Positions 1 through 11,056 of a stretch of DNA of 64,000 nt are shown piece after piece. Location of the stretch: contig JAFEKR010000033.1 of NCBI GenBank assembly GCA_019022495.1, forward strand, positions 186,001-250,000, read 5' to 3'. The stretch comes from Epichloe hybrida (lineage: Eukaryota > Ascomycota > Sordariomycetes > Hypocreales > Clavicipitaceae). The position numbers and the translations under genes were made by a program. A model generated the notes under the pieces. The model was not told the origin of the DNA. It did no database searches and worked only from the letters and a program-made list of their open reading frames with translations. Position 1 is the first letter of the stretch; each line of letters starts with the position of its first letter.

Positions 1-87
1 GAGACGCAACTTTTCGCTTGTGATTCGAGCAATGGTTCATCATTTGAGAAACGATATTCTTATTGTGCTAGTGGATCAAGTGACTAG

Positions 88-346
88 TCATGTGGATGAC
101 AATACGGCAGACCTGGCACTTTCGATTGATGGAGGAGGCTTTCGGGGGCTGCAAGAGAATCGCCATCGCGCACCGAGAGGATGGCATAGAGGATGCGGAT
201 TTGGAGAATGGGAGGGTCACATACGTGTTTGAGAAAGACTGGAAAATTGCTGGCGTAGGACCCTTGAATGCCAAGTAGTACTCGGCAATCTCTGGAGGCA
301 TGCGAGTTGGTGAAAAAGCACCAAGTTCCACCACTTGTTTGTACAT
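88..346 (-). CDS. possible two-exon small protein or 3' gene fragment
   Basis: I do not recognise this protein. On the minus strand an ATG at 346 opens a segment (346..225) that ends exactly at a canonical GTATGT donor. A pyrimidine-rich acceptor (CTTGCAG) precedes 148, and splicing to 148..88 keeps the frame and reaches a TGA, giving about 60 residues (begins MYKQVVELGAF, contains MPPEIAEYYLAFKGP). The ATG is itself preceded by CCGACAG, an acceptor-like sequence, so this could instead be the last two exons of a longer gene. No convincing upstream exon was found between 360 and 1430. The segment is composition-normal and reads like a real exon, but evidence is limited to splice signals and frame closure. 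Confidence 0.3.
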
Positions 347-1433
347 CTGTCGGCAGAAACCAAGTGAGAACGAGTTGCACTTTGAAGAATTCAGCCCTCT
401 GGGCCTCTGGGGCCAATCGGAGCAGGGAAACCTGGCAATATAAATGTCCAAAGCCTATTAAAGGACTTGACGGTTCTCAAGTATTCCACGGGGACAAAAA
501 AAAAAGCATACAAGGATTTTACTTATTACAGCTTACTAAATAGCTCATCATATTTCTTCTCTGATTTAAAATCATACCCTTCTTTTCCTTTTCCTTCCGA
601 TACCAACCGGCAGGCACATTAGCTAGAAGACCACAGTTATAGTCCTCCTCCATAACATGTCATGTCCCGGCAGATGGCTTGGGCTTGTTATTCAGCCATC
701 GAGTGAAAGCCGCAGCGTATCAAATTTCTCGGGTCGTGCACAACTTCCGCTAGCTCATACATAGGGCGCGGCAACGACGGGACCCGTCGCCTCGTGGCCT
801 TGGATGCTTCGGCTTCGCTCCGGGCAGCGAGACCATGACCTCGGCGCACGCACGGTGCCAATTTGAGCCACGGATAAATGCGGACTCGCAGCTCACTCTG
901 GCTCTGCGTAAAGTTCCCGGGTTGGACGGGTGCGCCACTCGCCGTTCTGAGATTCCGGGGGGAAGTCCGGAGGAGCCGGAGCGGAAACGGACGGTGCCAA
1001 GTGTTTCCTAATCGGGAAGCATTGGAGTAGTCCGGCGGTATTGCCATTCTCTCATGCCGCACATTTGGAAAACAGCCAGTGAGCATCACACCAAATTGAG
1101 AGGTTATTATACGCATTACGGACGGACCAGTCTCTCGTGAAAAAGCTCGTTGCGTCTCCACGCTCCCAGCAACGTGTTCCCCCCGATCCGTTTCCATCGT
1201 GTCAAGATGCCTGCCGCGCACTGGAGTGGGAATAACAATGCTTGTACGGATTATTGTTCTGTGTTCTACGGAGTAGCTACGGATTACTTGGTCCCTGTAA
1301 TACTACCCCCAACAGCAACTTGTCGAGTACTAGCTACCTGCCCTATGTAGTTTGCGGATTGTAAAACACCGCCATTACGTCCGTACTTTGTCCCCCAGTT
1401 ACCATTGACCATTGATCCTGCGATAAGCCAACC
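347..1433. other. intergenic stretch, no supported gene
   Basis: About 1.1 kb downstream of LEU1. It holds a 177-codon minus-strand open frame (688..1221) that looks like composition noise, and one exact TACGGAGTA motif at 1267..1275 with TACGGATTA variants at 1244 and 1279. Nothing else is supported. Confidence 0.6.
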
Positions 1434-4014
1434 TCACCACTCCAGAGGCTCCTTCTTCTCCTCCCCCTTGTTCGTCCGCGGCACCGGCACCGCCTTGGCC
1501 GCCAGCCGACCGCCCCGTCCCGGCCTCTTCAGGTACGCCGATCCGTCCAGCCAGGGTGTGTTCAGCGTCATCTTCTTCTCAAACTCGGTGATCTTGTCCT
1601 CCATCTGCATCGTCTGGCCAATGTCGTCCAGGCCGTTGACGAGGCAGTGCTTGCGGAACTTCTCCACCTCAAAGGAGCAGATGGGCGCGCCCGCCGAGGT
1701 CTTGATCTGCTGGCTGGGCAGGTCGACCTCGATTTCGCGGCCGGCACGGGCTTCTTCGGCAATGGCATCCATGTCGGCCTTGTTCTCGATGCGGATGGGC
1801 AGCATGCCGTTCTTGAAGGTGTTGTTGAAGAAGATGTCGGCAAAGGAGGGCGCGATGACGCACTTGATGCCGAAATCCAGGAGAGCCCAGGGGGCGTGCT
1901 CGCGGGAGGAGCCGCAGCCAAAGTTGACGCCGGTGCATACCAGAATCTTGGCATTGCGATAGGGCTCCTTGTTCAGCACGAAGCCGGGATTTTCAGAGCC
2001 GTCTTCGTTGGTGCGCAGCGCATGGAAGAGGGCGTTGCCGAGACCGGTTCGCTTGATCGTCTTGAGGAACTGCTTGGGGATGATGGCATCGGTGTCGACG
2101 TTGGCCATGTCCAGGGGCGCGGCGACGCCCTTGAGGCTGACGAATTTCGGCAACCCGGCAGAGGCGCCGCCGCCCGCGACAGACGTGTTGGTGTGTGGTT
2201 GCGAGTCTTCGGGTTGGTCGCCAATGAGTTCGCGCTCGTGGGCACCGTTGCTCACCCGTTCGTCAACATGGGCCTGTTTTGATGTGCTTGGCGTGATGCC
2301 GGCTTCGACGTGCGGGCTGGCCGTGTAGTTGAACAGCTTGCGCACATCAGCGAGCTTGCCGACAATGGCAGCCGCCGCAGCCATGACGGGCGACATGAGA
2401 TGGGTTCGGCCACCGGCACCTTGACGTCCCTCGAAGTTACGGTTCGACGTGCTGGCGCACCGCTCCTGGGGGGACAGGATATCTGGGTTCATGCCCAGAC
2501 ACATGCTGCAGCCGGCCTCGCGCCACTCAAATCCAGCGTCAATAAAGACCTGGTCGATGCCCTCTGCCTCGGCCTGTGCCTTGACGAGGCCGGACCCTGG
2601 GACCACCATGGCGCGCTTGATGTTGGCAGCAATCTTCCTGCCCTTGACAACATGGGCGGCGGCGCGGAGATCCTCGATTCGAGAGTTGGTGCAGGACCCT
2701 ATGAACACCTTGTCGACGACAATGTCTTCCATGGGCGTGCCGGCCGTCAAGCCCATGTATTCGAGCATTCTACGCCCGGAAATCTTCTTGGCCTCGGTAG
2801 CGAACGTCTCTGGGTCGGGCACAGCACCAGTGATGGGGACCACGTCCTCGGGTGATGTTCCCCAAGTGACAGTGGGGATAATGTCCTTGCCATCGATGAA
2901 GACATCCATGTCGTACTTGGCACCGGGGTCGGATCGCAGCGACCTCCAATAGGCAGTGGCCCTGTTCCACTCGTCGGAGCCGTACTTGGGCGCCAGGGGA
3001 CGTCCCTTGAGGTACTCAAAGGTGGTCTCATCCGGGGCAACCATGCCTGCGCGAGCGCCACCCTCAATGGACATGTTGCAGATGGACATGCGAGCCTCCA
3101 TGCTGAGACTGCGAATGACCGAACCACAAAACTCAATGACAGCTCCAGTACCACCGGCGGTGCCAATCTTTCCAATGACGTGCAGTATGATATCCTTGGA
3201 GCTGACACCGGGGGCAAGCTCGCCGTCAACCTGAATCCTCATGTTTTTGCTGCGCTTGGTAATGAGACATTGGGTGGCCAAGACATGCTCAACCTCACTG
3301 GTACCGATACCAAAGGCCAGCGATCCAAATGCACCGTGCGTCGAGGTATGACTGTCGCCGCAGACCAAGGTGGTTCCAGGCAGAGTGAAGCCCTGCTCGG
3401 GTCCAATGACGTGGCAGATGCCCTGGCGCTTGTCCGAGAGGCCGAAGTATGTGAGACCAAAAATCTTGACATTTTCTTCCAGAGTCACACACTGAGTTCT
3501 GGAGTCGTCCTCCTCGATGAAGGAGGCAATGTCCTTCATGCCCTTTCTTGATGCAGTAGGGACATTCTAAGATGGCCGCCCTGTTAGTACCATGTGGACG
3601 AAGGGCTATGCCTATGCCGCCCAGGCCTTCCATCTGGAAACAACTTACGTGATCGGTGGTAGCAAGAGTGCAGTCTGGCCGACGCACTTTTCTGCCCGCG
3701 TTTTTCAACCCTTCAAATGCTTGCTGCGAGCAAGCGAGTCAGCACTCCCATTGGATTGGTGCAAGTCAAGTCGTGCGCGGTGTGCGTAGTAGAGCGTGTA
3801 CTCACAGGTGATGTGACTTCGTGCACCAAATGTCTGTCTAGAAGCGAGGAGCACCGTCGGTCAGCATCATCTCATTGTAGCCAGGCGGGTTCGCGGCGTA
3901 ACCGTTTCACATACCAATGTACAGCAGAACCGTGCCATCAAGCTTCTCATCCACAATATGACTTGACAGCACCTTGTCGTACAAGGTCTGTGGGCTGCTC
4001 GCTGTGCTAGGCAT
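1434..4014 (-). CDS. LEU1: 3-isopropylmalate dehydratase (isopropylmalate isomerase)
   Basis: Aconitase-family Fe-S enzyme that isomerises 2-isopropylmalate to 3-isopropylmalate, the second step of leucine synthesis. Fungal enzymes are single chains fusing the bacterial LeuC and LeuD halves, and both are present. Four exons: 4014..3915, 3837..3806, 3723..3649 and 3566..1434; phases close and give 779 aa. The large-subunit half carries the substrate/cluster motifs [17 protein letters not shown] and the paired cysteines of [11 protein letters not shown]. After a linker of about 60 residues (around the TSVAGGG stretch) the small-subunit half carries [15 protein letters not shown] and [13 protein letters not shown]. 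The start is fixed by the first ATG, whose short exon encodes [11 protein letters not shown], the usual N terminus of the family. Leucine-pathway control is suggested by a Leu3-type site 285 bases upstream. Function is confident; exon 1-3 borders are by inspection. Confidence 0.96.
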
Positions 4015-4680
4015 TGTGAAGTTTGGCCTTGTAGAATCGTGATATCGAGTTGGTGGAGGGGCAAAGCGGGCGACGAGGAAGAGAATAAAGAGGAGGAGTG
4101 GTGGTGGTGGTGGTGACGTCTAGATGTCTCGTTGCGTCCACGATTCCCGTCAATCGAGCACCAAAGACTCAAAGAGGTAGGTGAGATTTGAGCTGCACGA
4201 GAACCAGAGCGAGGCGGCCCACATGGAGGTTTTTATTATCGAGGCAACATGAGTAGGCACGCACATAAACTACGAAGAAGTTGCCTTATTCGCGAGGACC
4301 GGCACCGGGGGCCTCCGATGATCGGATAACGCTGCAGAGGGGCGCTCCGATGCGGAGGAGGGGCAGGGGAGGGGGGCAGGGGAGGGGCAGGCATTGGGGC
4401 AGGGCCAGTGAGAGCAGGCCATTTGGGAATCGAGGCTGGCCAACTGGCCGGGGAGTGAAATTGAAGTGCTTGCCTTGTTTCAAACTTCAACCCCGCGCCT
4501 TCCGGGGAGGAGCGTCCACCCCGGACTTTGCACTTTTTACCTTCGCCCGTGATGGCCGCCGGCCATTCACAGCATCGCAAGTCTGCATGCAACGTACCGA
4601 CTATTCTCTCTCTATTGATGCTGATATCGTGTCACGTCTAACAATACTACCCTGTCACGTACAGCACAGCAACCCCCCTG
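4015..4680. other. LEU1 promoter region and 3' flank of next gene
   Basis: Upstream region of LEU1 (minus strand). It contains a GGGGCAGGGGAGGGG-type purine-rich stretch near 4363..4400, an AGGAGTGGTGGTGG-type run near 4095, and the Leu3-like site listed separately. No gene is seen. Confidence 0.6.
4299..4308. promoter_or_regulatory. Leu3-type binding site CCGGCACCGG
   Basis: The ten bases CCGGCACCGG match the everted-repeat site CCGGNNCCGG bound by the zinc-cluster activator Leu3 in Saccharomyces, which controls leucine genes according to 2-isopropylmalate level. It lies 285 bases upstream of the LEU1 start. The match and position are seen directly; binding in this organism is inferred. Confidence 0.6.
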
Positions 4681-7600
4681 CTATTGCATCACATAATACC
4701 AGTAGACATCATCAACCCACTCCCTCACGGCCTCGAAATTCTCTACACACAGCAGCCCAAGCCTGAGTGCCACAATGTAACCAGCAATGAGTAAAACAGA
4801 CACCGGAACGGCCAGCACTACTGTCAGGCAATCCGTCAATGTGCCCTCGTCTCTATCTTGCCTTGACCAGTATTCCGACTTGAAAGTGAACAACGGCCCG
4901 ACCCGTTCCCAGTACATCTGCCATAGGGGCAGCATGTAGCACCACACGACACCCAGGAAATCTCCTACCGTGTCCGCCATCGAGCTAGTAGATGGGCCAT
5001 CTGGTTGTGCAACACCGTCCACGTTCCATCCAGCTATTCTAGAGTCACCCGAAGAGCTTCGGCAACCACACGTCATGCTGCCGCCTCCTGCATTGAGACA
5101 TGGAAAGCGTCCCGGAGCTCGAACCAACGCCGTCAAGTCGTCCTCAACCGACACGTCGACGTGGGTGCATGTGTCTTCGTGAGGTACGCCGCCGCCCGCA
5201 TCTACCGGCTTCTCCACATCTTCTGTGCGCACGTCGTCGTCGATGTCTTTGTCTCTCGAGTCTGGATTGGGTTGATGCGCCAGGACGTTGTCTGGCTGTC
5301 TCAATCTCCAGTCTACCGCCTTCATGGCCTTGATGCCTTGCTCTACTGCCCCGGGAATGTCTGACTTGCGCACCGCAGCGCGGTGCATGTCTAGGAAAGG
5401 CTTCATATTCTTCTTCATGAACCAGTCTACTGGCCTCTGGTTGAGCTTCAACGTAGTACCGATCTCGTCGTGATCTTTTGCCAGCTTGACCCTCGACGAT
5501 GGCTTCTGTAAGGGTTTCATTACAGAGCTTTCCAAGCTGCTTTCGGACGTGGCAATCGGAGGCAGGCTGTATATAGCTGCGCCGCTTTGCCAATCTACTG
5601 GTTGAGCTCGACTGCTGTTGGTCTCTTGGCTTGGGTCGGCTCGAAGGCTCTTCTCTGAACGACGTTGGTCGCAACCAGTAGTGGTGGTGGTGTGTGTGTA
5701 GGCACACTTTGCTGTTGGTTCGAAATTGCTTTCCATGGCAATGTCCTTTGCGGTCTCCAGCTGACTGCTTCCCCGGGCGAGTTGCGCGTCGGGACCCGTG
5801 TTCGTTGCTGCCGGGTTTCGTACATCCGCCCTTGTTCGCTGCTTTGGCTCCTGGTCTGGGCGCATGTACTTCGTATGCATGCCCAACGTCAACATTGGCC
5901 GGCTTGAAGCCGCATGCCGGGCAGGTCGTGAAATGGGCTCGATTGCACCATCTCTCGAGGGGTTCGGACCTGGCCCTAGAATCAAGACCGAATGTTCCTT
6001 TTGCTGCCGAGAGTTTGTCTTGACCAGTTTGCTCAGCATGCGAGGGCTGCTTGTCTTGGAATTTGGTGAGAAGCCTCTTCTTCCTCCCATCCAGTGACCC
6101 CAGTTGGGCACAATCTTTTTGCGGCAGGCTGCAATTGGCGATGGACGTTCCTTGATTCGAGCCCCCTGCTTCTCGGTCCCATTTGTCGGAAATCTTCTTT
6201 TCAGCAACTTGGTGTTTCCGTGATCCATCGTGTCGACTCTGGAGCGTAGACTCGGGTGCCTTAGAGGTAGCGTATTTCTGCTGCTGCGTCTGGGCTGAAC
6301 ATCCACTCGGCATGTTTCTTTTTCTGAGGCGTGGCTCTTCTTGTTTGGTAGCAAGGCCACCTGTGCTTTCGTCCCTCCAGGATCGTCTACTTTCTCTGAA
6401 TCCTTGTCTAAAAAAGATCCCGCCCGTGCTTGGGCCTGTTCGTGGTTTGAAATCATATTTCCTTCTGCTAGAAGAGATTCGCCCTTCCCATGTGCCTTAT
6501 TCGAATATTCCTGCTCACCGACATTCACTGACTTGTTCTCTTGCAGCTCCTCCGTGTCACCAGAAGTATCAAAACTTATCCCGTTCATAAAGAGCTCCCA
6601 AGCTGATGGCCCCATCTCTGCAAGGTCAGCAAAGCTTTGCCGATGTGGTGTCCGAACCACAGTCGCCGTAGAATCCGGACTCTTTGTCAGTGCTCGCTCT
6701 GTCTGTTGTGTGGCATAGTTTAGTTCAGGTTCTTTGTCGAGATGGTTGAGATCAATGAGGCTCGAGTTCGAACCGCGCTTGGCCACTGAAACATCACAAG
6801 CTTTCGATTGTCTTCCTGTCAAGTCATTGTCAGTGGGATTGCATCTGAAAATGGCGGACAAGTACGCACGAGAGGCTGGCGTTGTTTCCACAATTGACTG
6901 TGCAATGGGACTGAGATTTGGCTCTTGCGCCGATGACCATTGCCGTGCGTGGCGTTTCCACGTCACCGTCTTATTGATTTCCTGAATCTTATCTTTGCCC
7001 TTGTTCAGACGACGATCCTTTTCTTTCTCATTCCTTAGCAGTATTTTCTTTGCCTCCTCCTCACTCTTTTCTTTTGTACTCTTGTAGTAATGTCTGGCAT
7101 CTTTCAGGGCGTTCTTCAAGACATGAAGTTTCTGCTGAGTCTCTTGGCTAAGGCTGCTCCTCTCACTGTTTGATGGAGTAATAACATCAAGCTTTCCAGT
7201 TTCGGGATTGAACCCCTGGACCCCTAGATAATCTCCGCTCTCTTTGAGGTTTCGTCGGAGCCTTCGAGCCTCTTGCTTTGCCTGGATTGATTGGAGGTTC
7301 GGCGTAGGCGTCGAAAGGGAGCCTGAACCGCCCGCATCAAGAACATTCAATCGACTTTCGTTAGTGCCATGTAGTGCTTGTCGCGGCCCCTTACTTGAAT
7401 GCTCTCTGCCACGGCGTTCCACATCATCACCAGGTGCCCAGCTCCATTTCCGGTCCCCATCCATGGCAGGGTCCAGTTGGATGTGATTTCGAAAGCTTCC
7501 TCCATCAGATGTGTTCCGAGGCAGATTCCATTCGGTAATCTGGTCTGATCCGACGGTATCACCTCTGCGATTCCGGCGAGTTTGTGACGCTGGGCGCCGG

Positions 7601-7842
7601 GGCTTGTTTTTACTTTGGTGCTTGAGATCGTCCTGCACTTGAAGATCTGGTTGGCGAAGCGTGCCCCCACGCTCTGGTCGATTACTGGGTAGTATTTGTT
7701 TGAACCAAGAGCCGATTGACGAAGCTCTGTGAAGTTCAGCAGAAGGGGTTTCTTGTTTTGTAGGCTTCTTGGATATTTTCTGAATTGACTGGGCTGAAAC
7801 AGACAAGGGGACAGAGACTTTTGGTGGCATAAAAGGCGACAT
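4681..7842 (-). CDS. large disordered protein with C-terminal membrane segment, unknown function
   Basis: Single uninterrupted frame of 1053 aa; I do not recognise a named domain. Most of the chain is low in hydrophobics and rich in Ser, Arg, Lys and Gln, so probably disordered. A charged, probably helical stretch lies near residues 230-300 (many Lys/Glu, NEKEKDRRLNKGKDKIQ). A more conserved-looking block near residues 825-875 reads PVDWFMKKNMKPFLDMH and GIKAMKAVDWRLR. The C terminus has aromatic and hydrophobic segments: one near 955-985 and a clear transmembrane helix near 1000-1025 (TVVLAVPVSVLLIAGYIVAL), followed by a short tail. A tail-anchored or multi-pass organelle protein is possible. 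I checked a possible intron at 6865..6816 (good donor and acceptor), but removing its 50 bases breaks the frame, so the gene is kept intact. The start is the first ATG of the open frame. Confidence 0.75.
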   Translation of the reverse strand: MSPFMPPKVSVPLSVSAQSIQKISKKPTKQETPSAELHRASSIGSWFKQILPSNRPERGGTLRQPDLQVQDDLKHQSKNKPRRPASQTRRNRRGDTVGSDQITEWNLPRNTSDGGSFRNHIQLDPAMDGDRKWSWAPGDDVERRGREHSSKGPRQALHGTNESRLNVLDAGGSGSLSTPTPNLQSIQAKQEARRLRRNLKESGDYLGVQGFNPETGKLDVITPSNSERSSLSQETQQKLHVLKNALKDARHYYKSTKEKSEEEAKKILLRNEKEKDRRLNKGKDKIQEINKTVTWKRHARQWSSAQEPNLSPIAQSIVETTPASRAYLSAIFRCNPTDNDLTGRQSKACDVSVAKRGSNSSLIDLNHLDKEPELNYATQQTERALTKSPDSTATVVRTPHRQSFADLAEMGPSAWELFMNGISFDTSGDTEELQENKSVNVGEQEYSNKAHGKGESLLAEGNMISNHEQAQARAGSFLDKDSEKVDDPGGTKAQVALLPNKKSHASEKETCRVDVQPRRSSRNTLPLRHPSLRSRVDTMDHGNTKLLKRRFPTNGTEKQGARIKERPSPIAACRKKIVPNWGHWMGGRRGFSPNSKTSSPRMLSKLVKTNSRQQKEHSVLILGPGPNPSRDGAIEPISRPARHAASSRPMLTLGMHTKYMRPDQEPKQRTRADVRNPAATNTGPDAQLARGSSQLETAKDIAMESNFEPTAKCAYTHTTTTTGCDQRRSEKSLRADPSQETNSSRAQPVDWQSGAAIYSLPPIATSESSLESSVMKPLQKPSSRVKLAKDHDEIGTTLKLNQRPVDWFMKKNMKPFLDMHRAAVRKSDIPGAVEQGIKAMKAVDWRLRQPDNVLAHQPNPDSRDKDIDDDVRTEDVEKPVDAGGGVPHEDTCTHVDVSVEDDLTALVRAPGRFPCLNAGGGSMTCGCRSSSGDSRIAGWNVDGVAQPDGPSTSSMADTVGDFLGVVWCYMLPLWQMYWERVGPLFTFKSEYWSRQDRDEGTLTDCLTVVLAVPVSVLLIAGYIVALRLGLLCVENFEAVREWVDDVYWYYVMQ

Positions 7843-8431
7843 GATCCTCGACGAGACTGTGAACTTGCTAGGACTACCAAAGTGCTTTCATTGGTTGACC
7901 AGTGAGTATACAGCTGTGGCCGGCTGGTTGCTTAGCCTGGCCGCTGGTAGCAGAAGACTTCTTGCATGAAAGCAAGGGCATGGGGCGGATGGAGATAAAA
8001 ATGAACGAGAGCTTGGTAGTTGGGCATACAGAGGCCAGGATTGAATCATTGTTCATCTTCAAGGAGCCATGTCCTTTGTCTCGTGGGGCAGAAGGACCTG
8101 GCGAGGAATTGTGATCTTTAGAATCGGAAAGAGTGACCAAGCTTCACGACGGGCCTGGCCATGTGCATCTCCATCAGCACACGTCATCTGCACCATCTTG
8201 TTGCAAGCCAAGTGCATCAAGTCCATACTGGATCAAGTAATGAGCATGAGTAATCACCTTTCAATTGTTAGGTCTGCGCATTGAAGTGCACATGTGTGCA
8301 GATATATATAATCCCCAGGAGCAAATAATACTACCTACATATATACACAAGACGCCATCTCAAATGCCTTTCCAAAGATCCATATCCTGAAACTCCCTCA
8401 ATCTTTGTTGAACAAGAAAAGAAAAGCATAT
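7843..8431. other. intergenic stretch, no supported gene
   Basis: Lies between two minus-strand genes; holds the promoter of the 4681..7842 gene and the 3' flank of NUR1. An AT-rich TATATATAAT stretch lies near 8303..8312. No coding signal is seen. Confidence 0.6.
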
Positions 8432-9931
8432 CTAGCCTCGCCATCTTTTAGGGAAGCGTTCAGTGGCGCCATGCTTTCCCATATTGGCAAATGGATGCGG
8501 AGAACTATTCAAGTTGGAGCTAGCAAACCGCCTAGGTTCGAACTGTCTTGTTGGACTGCTCGGGAGCTCGTGGCTCCGCTGTTCAGGTGCAGCCGCCTCC
8601 TTTGAAGATGGTGGAGAGCTAGAACCGTCCTGGTTAATATCACCCATACTGATAGCCTTTTTAAGAGGCGACCTGTTTTGCGAGTATGTTCCCATGTTGC
8701 CCCTGTATGTAGATTGAGTCCCTGTAGAGGTCCGTATGCTCGCAGTGAAGGGCGGAGCCGCTGGTGTGTGTGCAACTGGTGTATTCTGATTAGGAGTATA
8801 GCCAGCTGGTAAGCTGTGCCTCAGTCCAGACGAACGAATGCTATTGATTGCTGGTGTAAACATCTCGGACCGCCGGCTAGTAGTGGCAGGGGTGAACATT
8901 TGCGGCTTCAGGAGATTCCCAGAGCTGGCACCGGGACTATTGAATCTGTAACTCGGCGTGGACTCCTCAGAGTCGACATGAGGGTTGCCCTGACTGATAA
9001 AGGACCGTCTAATAAGCGTAGTGGGCGTTCCAACTTGCACAAACTCCCTCGAAAGGGCCGGCTGCTCCTCCGACATCTGCGTTCCGACATCTCGAACAAT
9101 CGGGTGAATGCGCGGCTGAACAAATTTGGTGTCGTATTCGTGAAATACTTCCCTCTGGATGATTGCGCCATCCCTAGCTTGTTGGGAATATCTCGATGAC
9201 AGCAGGATCATCTGGACCGACAAGACAATCTGCATGATCAAGGTATTGAAGACTGTGACGCTTGGCCGGGGGTCCAGGGGTGCTAGCGGCAGGTGAATCA
9301 AGTACACCAAGACGTGGCCGGGGCTGAACAAGCAAAGAAGCCGAATGCACACAGGCAGGGGATCCCAGATGGACAGCTCCCACACATCACGGTTCTTCTC
9401 GGGATGGGCGCGGGATTCGGCAGAATCGGGTGCAATCATATCCGCAATGAACCGCAAGGGCGAGGACGCTACAGGAGAAGACTGTACTCGGACTCTCCTG
9501 GCAGATGTTGTGTTTGGCTTGACATCGATATCAGCCTCGAATAGTCTGTACTTTCTCGTTCGCGAGACGGCATAAACTGCGTTGGTGATTGAGAATGCGA
9601 CAAGACCCCAGCACAGGGGGAAAATCTACGAGCCCATGTCAGTATACGAAGAGTCTCATGGCATGACAGATTGATGACTCACAAGTATCGACGACCAACT
9701 CGTTGATGAGCTCTCATCTCCAAATATGTCATCACTTGCCTTTTTGATCCCCGAGTTCGCTCGAACGATGAGGAACAGAAAGTTGAGTGCCAATCCAAGC
9801 TGCGTCCCGACCAGCCCCGAGTCCCAGTCCCTCGTCTCGATCTCCTCTGAAAGCCAGAGAATAAAATCCATTGGGTTGAGCAACGAGGTGATGCGATCCC
9901 AGAGGGGGCGTCGGCGCACCAGTCGGGGCAT
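8432..9931 (-). CDS. NUR1: nuclear rim protein, Nur1/Mug154 family
   Basis: Nur1-family inner nuclear membrane protein (DUF2418), which in yeast works with Heh1/Src1 to tether silent rDNA chromatin to the nuclear rim. Two exons, 9931..9683 and 9625..8432, with intron donor GTGAGT and acceptor TAG; phase closes to 480 aa. The N terminus MPRLVRRRPLWDRI and the LNPMDFILWLSEEIETRDW block are typical of the family. Hydrophobic segments follow in exon 1 (GLALNFLFLIV), at the exon junction (FPLCWGLVAFSITNAVY), and in exon 2 (IRLLCLFSPGHVLVYLIHLP and TLIMQIVLSVQMILL). The C-terminal half is Ser/Pro/Thr-rich and probably disordered, with FTPATTSRRSEMF-like repeats. The start is the third-exon-free ATG at 9931 rather than an upstream non-ATG codon. 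It shares a 534-base divergent promoter with VMA7. Confidence 0.9.
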
Positions 9932-10465
9932 TGTGGCGATTGTTTGCACGTTGGCGAAAAGTCAAAATGACAAGCTTTCCCAATGCTTTGCACAATGTTC
10001 GAACACGTTCTTGGTACACAGAGTTCTCCTGGCCGTGTCTCACCAAATAAAGGAGACAAAGGCGATGTGCGCCTGCCTGCCAGACTCTTCTCTTCTCGTG
10101 TTGGAAGCGTGAACTGGACAAGATTGTTTACAAATGGAAGCTCCTCGGGCCAAATCTCCCAGCTAGAAGCTGCGTGCCCAGCAACATGGGCCAATCAGCG
10201 GGGTGTGCTCGTTTTAGCGCCACCAGACCAGACCAGGCCAGTGACTCTTTCTGCCGCCGTTCAATGATGCTGCGACAGCGTCTCAATTGATCCACCAACA
10301 AGCACCGTCAACAGCGGGTCGCGGGGCAGCAGCACATGCAGTCAATATTAAGCTGTTCCACCGCCTGCCTGGTGGAGAAGCATCAACCTCACCTCCAGCC
10401 TCGAGCCTCGAACCTACCCTGTCGCACGGCATTCCCTCACCAACGGTCGTCGTCCCAGAGTCAAG
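9932..10465. promoter_or_regulatory. divergent promoter NUR1 / VMA7
   Basis: A 534-base spacer between two divergent starts. It contains a canonical CCAATCA box at 10191..10197 (plus strand), 275 bases before the VMA7 start, of the type bound by the HAP/CCAAT complex in fungi. A shared bidirectional promoter is inferred from geometry only. Confidence 0.5.
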
Positions 10466-11056
10466 ATGGCTAACCAAGCGGATTTCAAGAACCGCGAGTT
10501 TCTCGCTGTCATCGGCGATGAGGTAAGTTCACCCGCTACACATCAGACCGGCCCGTGACAACATGAAGGGCCGTGGTTCATGCCAAACCACGGTAGCTGA
10601 CATGGACACAGGATTCGGTAACTGGCCTGCTCCTTGCTGGCATCGGCGTAAGTTCCATGTGTTCCCGAGCCCTTGTCTCCAAGCAGAGCAAATTATAAAC
10701 GGTATCTCTAGCACGTTACGACCGGCGCCGAAGCCCAGAAGAACTTCCTAGTCGTAGATAGCAAGACCGACACTGCGGCCATTGAATCTGCCTTTGATCG
10801 ATTTACACAGGAAAGAAAGGACATTGGCATCGTCTTGATCAATCAGCATGTTCGTGCGACCAAATATCCATAGCGAGGAAATTCTGTTGGATGAGGTTGC
10901 TGACATCATGGACAGATCGCGGACAAGATACGGCATCGAGTTGATTCCTACACAGCAGCTTTCCCCACTGTTCTGGAAATACCAAGCAAGGACCATCCAT
11001 ACGACCCTGAAAAAGACAGTGTATTAAGAAGGGTACGTCGACTGTTTGGCGAGTAA
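10466..11056 (+). CDS. VMA7: V-type proton ATPase subunit F
   Basis: Subunit F of the cytosolic V1 sector, part of the central rotor stalk of the vacuolar proton pump. Four exons, 10466..10522, 10612..10647, 10712..10849 and 10916..11056, give 123 aa, the normal length. Exon 1 encodes [19 protein letters not shown], the tiny second exon [12 protein letters not shown], and the rest contains [22 protein letters not shown] and the conserved [19 protein letters not shown] block ending in RLFGE. All exon phases are zero at the junctions and the protein reads continuously against the family. The third intron uses an unusual donor, GTTCGT. The gene is read divergently from NUR1 and convergently with the NPC2-type gene. 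Identification is certain by family match. Confidence 0.97.

Noticed and set aside
20..232. Plus-strand frame containing LSIDGGGFRGL, like the oxyanion motif of patatin phospholipases
   Set aside because: Starts with GTG, is only 70 codons, lacks the following GxSxG region, and overlaps a better minus-strand spliced model.
688..1221. 177-codon minus-strand open frame
   Set aside because: No family resemblance, Arg/Pro/Ser-rich as expected from GC-rich noise, and contains no ordered-looking region.
6816..6865. Possible intron in the 1053-residue unknown, with good donor, branch-like and acceptor signals
   Set aside because: It is 50 bases long and its removal leads quickly to a stop; the uninterrupted frame is kept.
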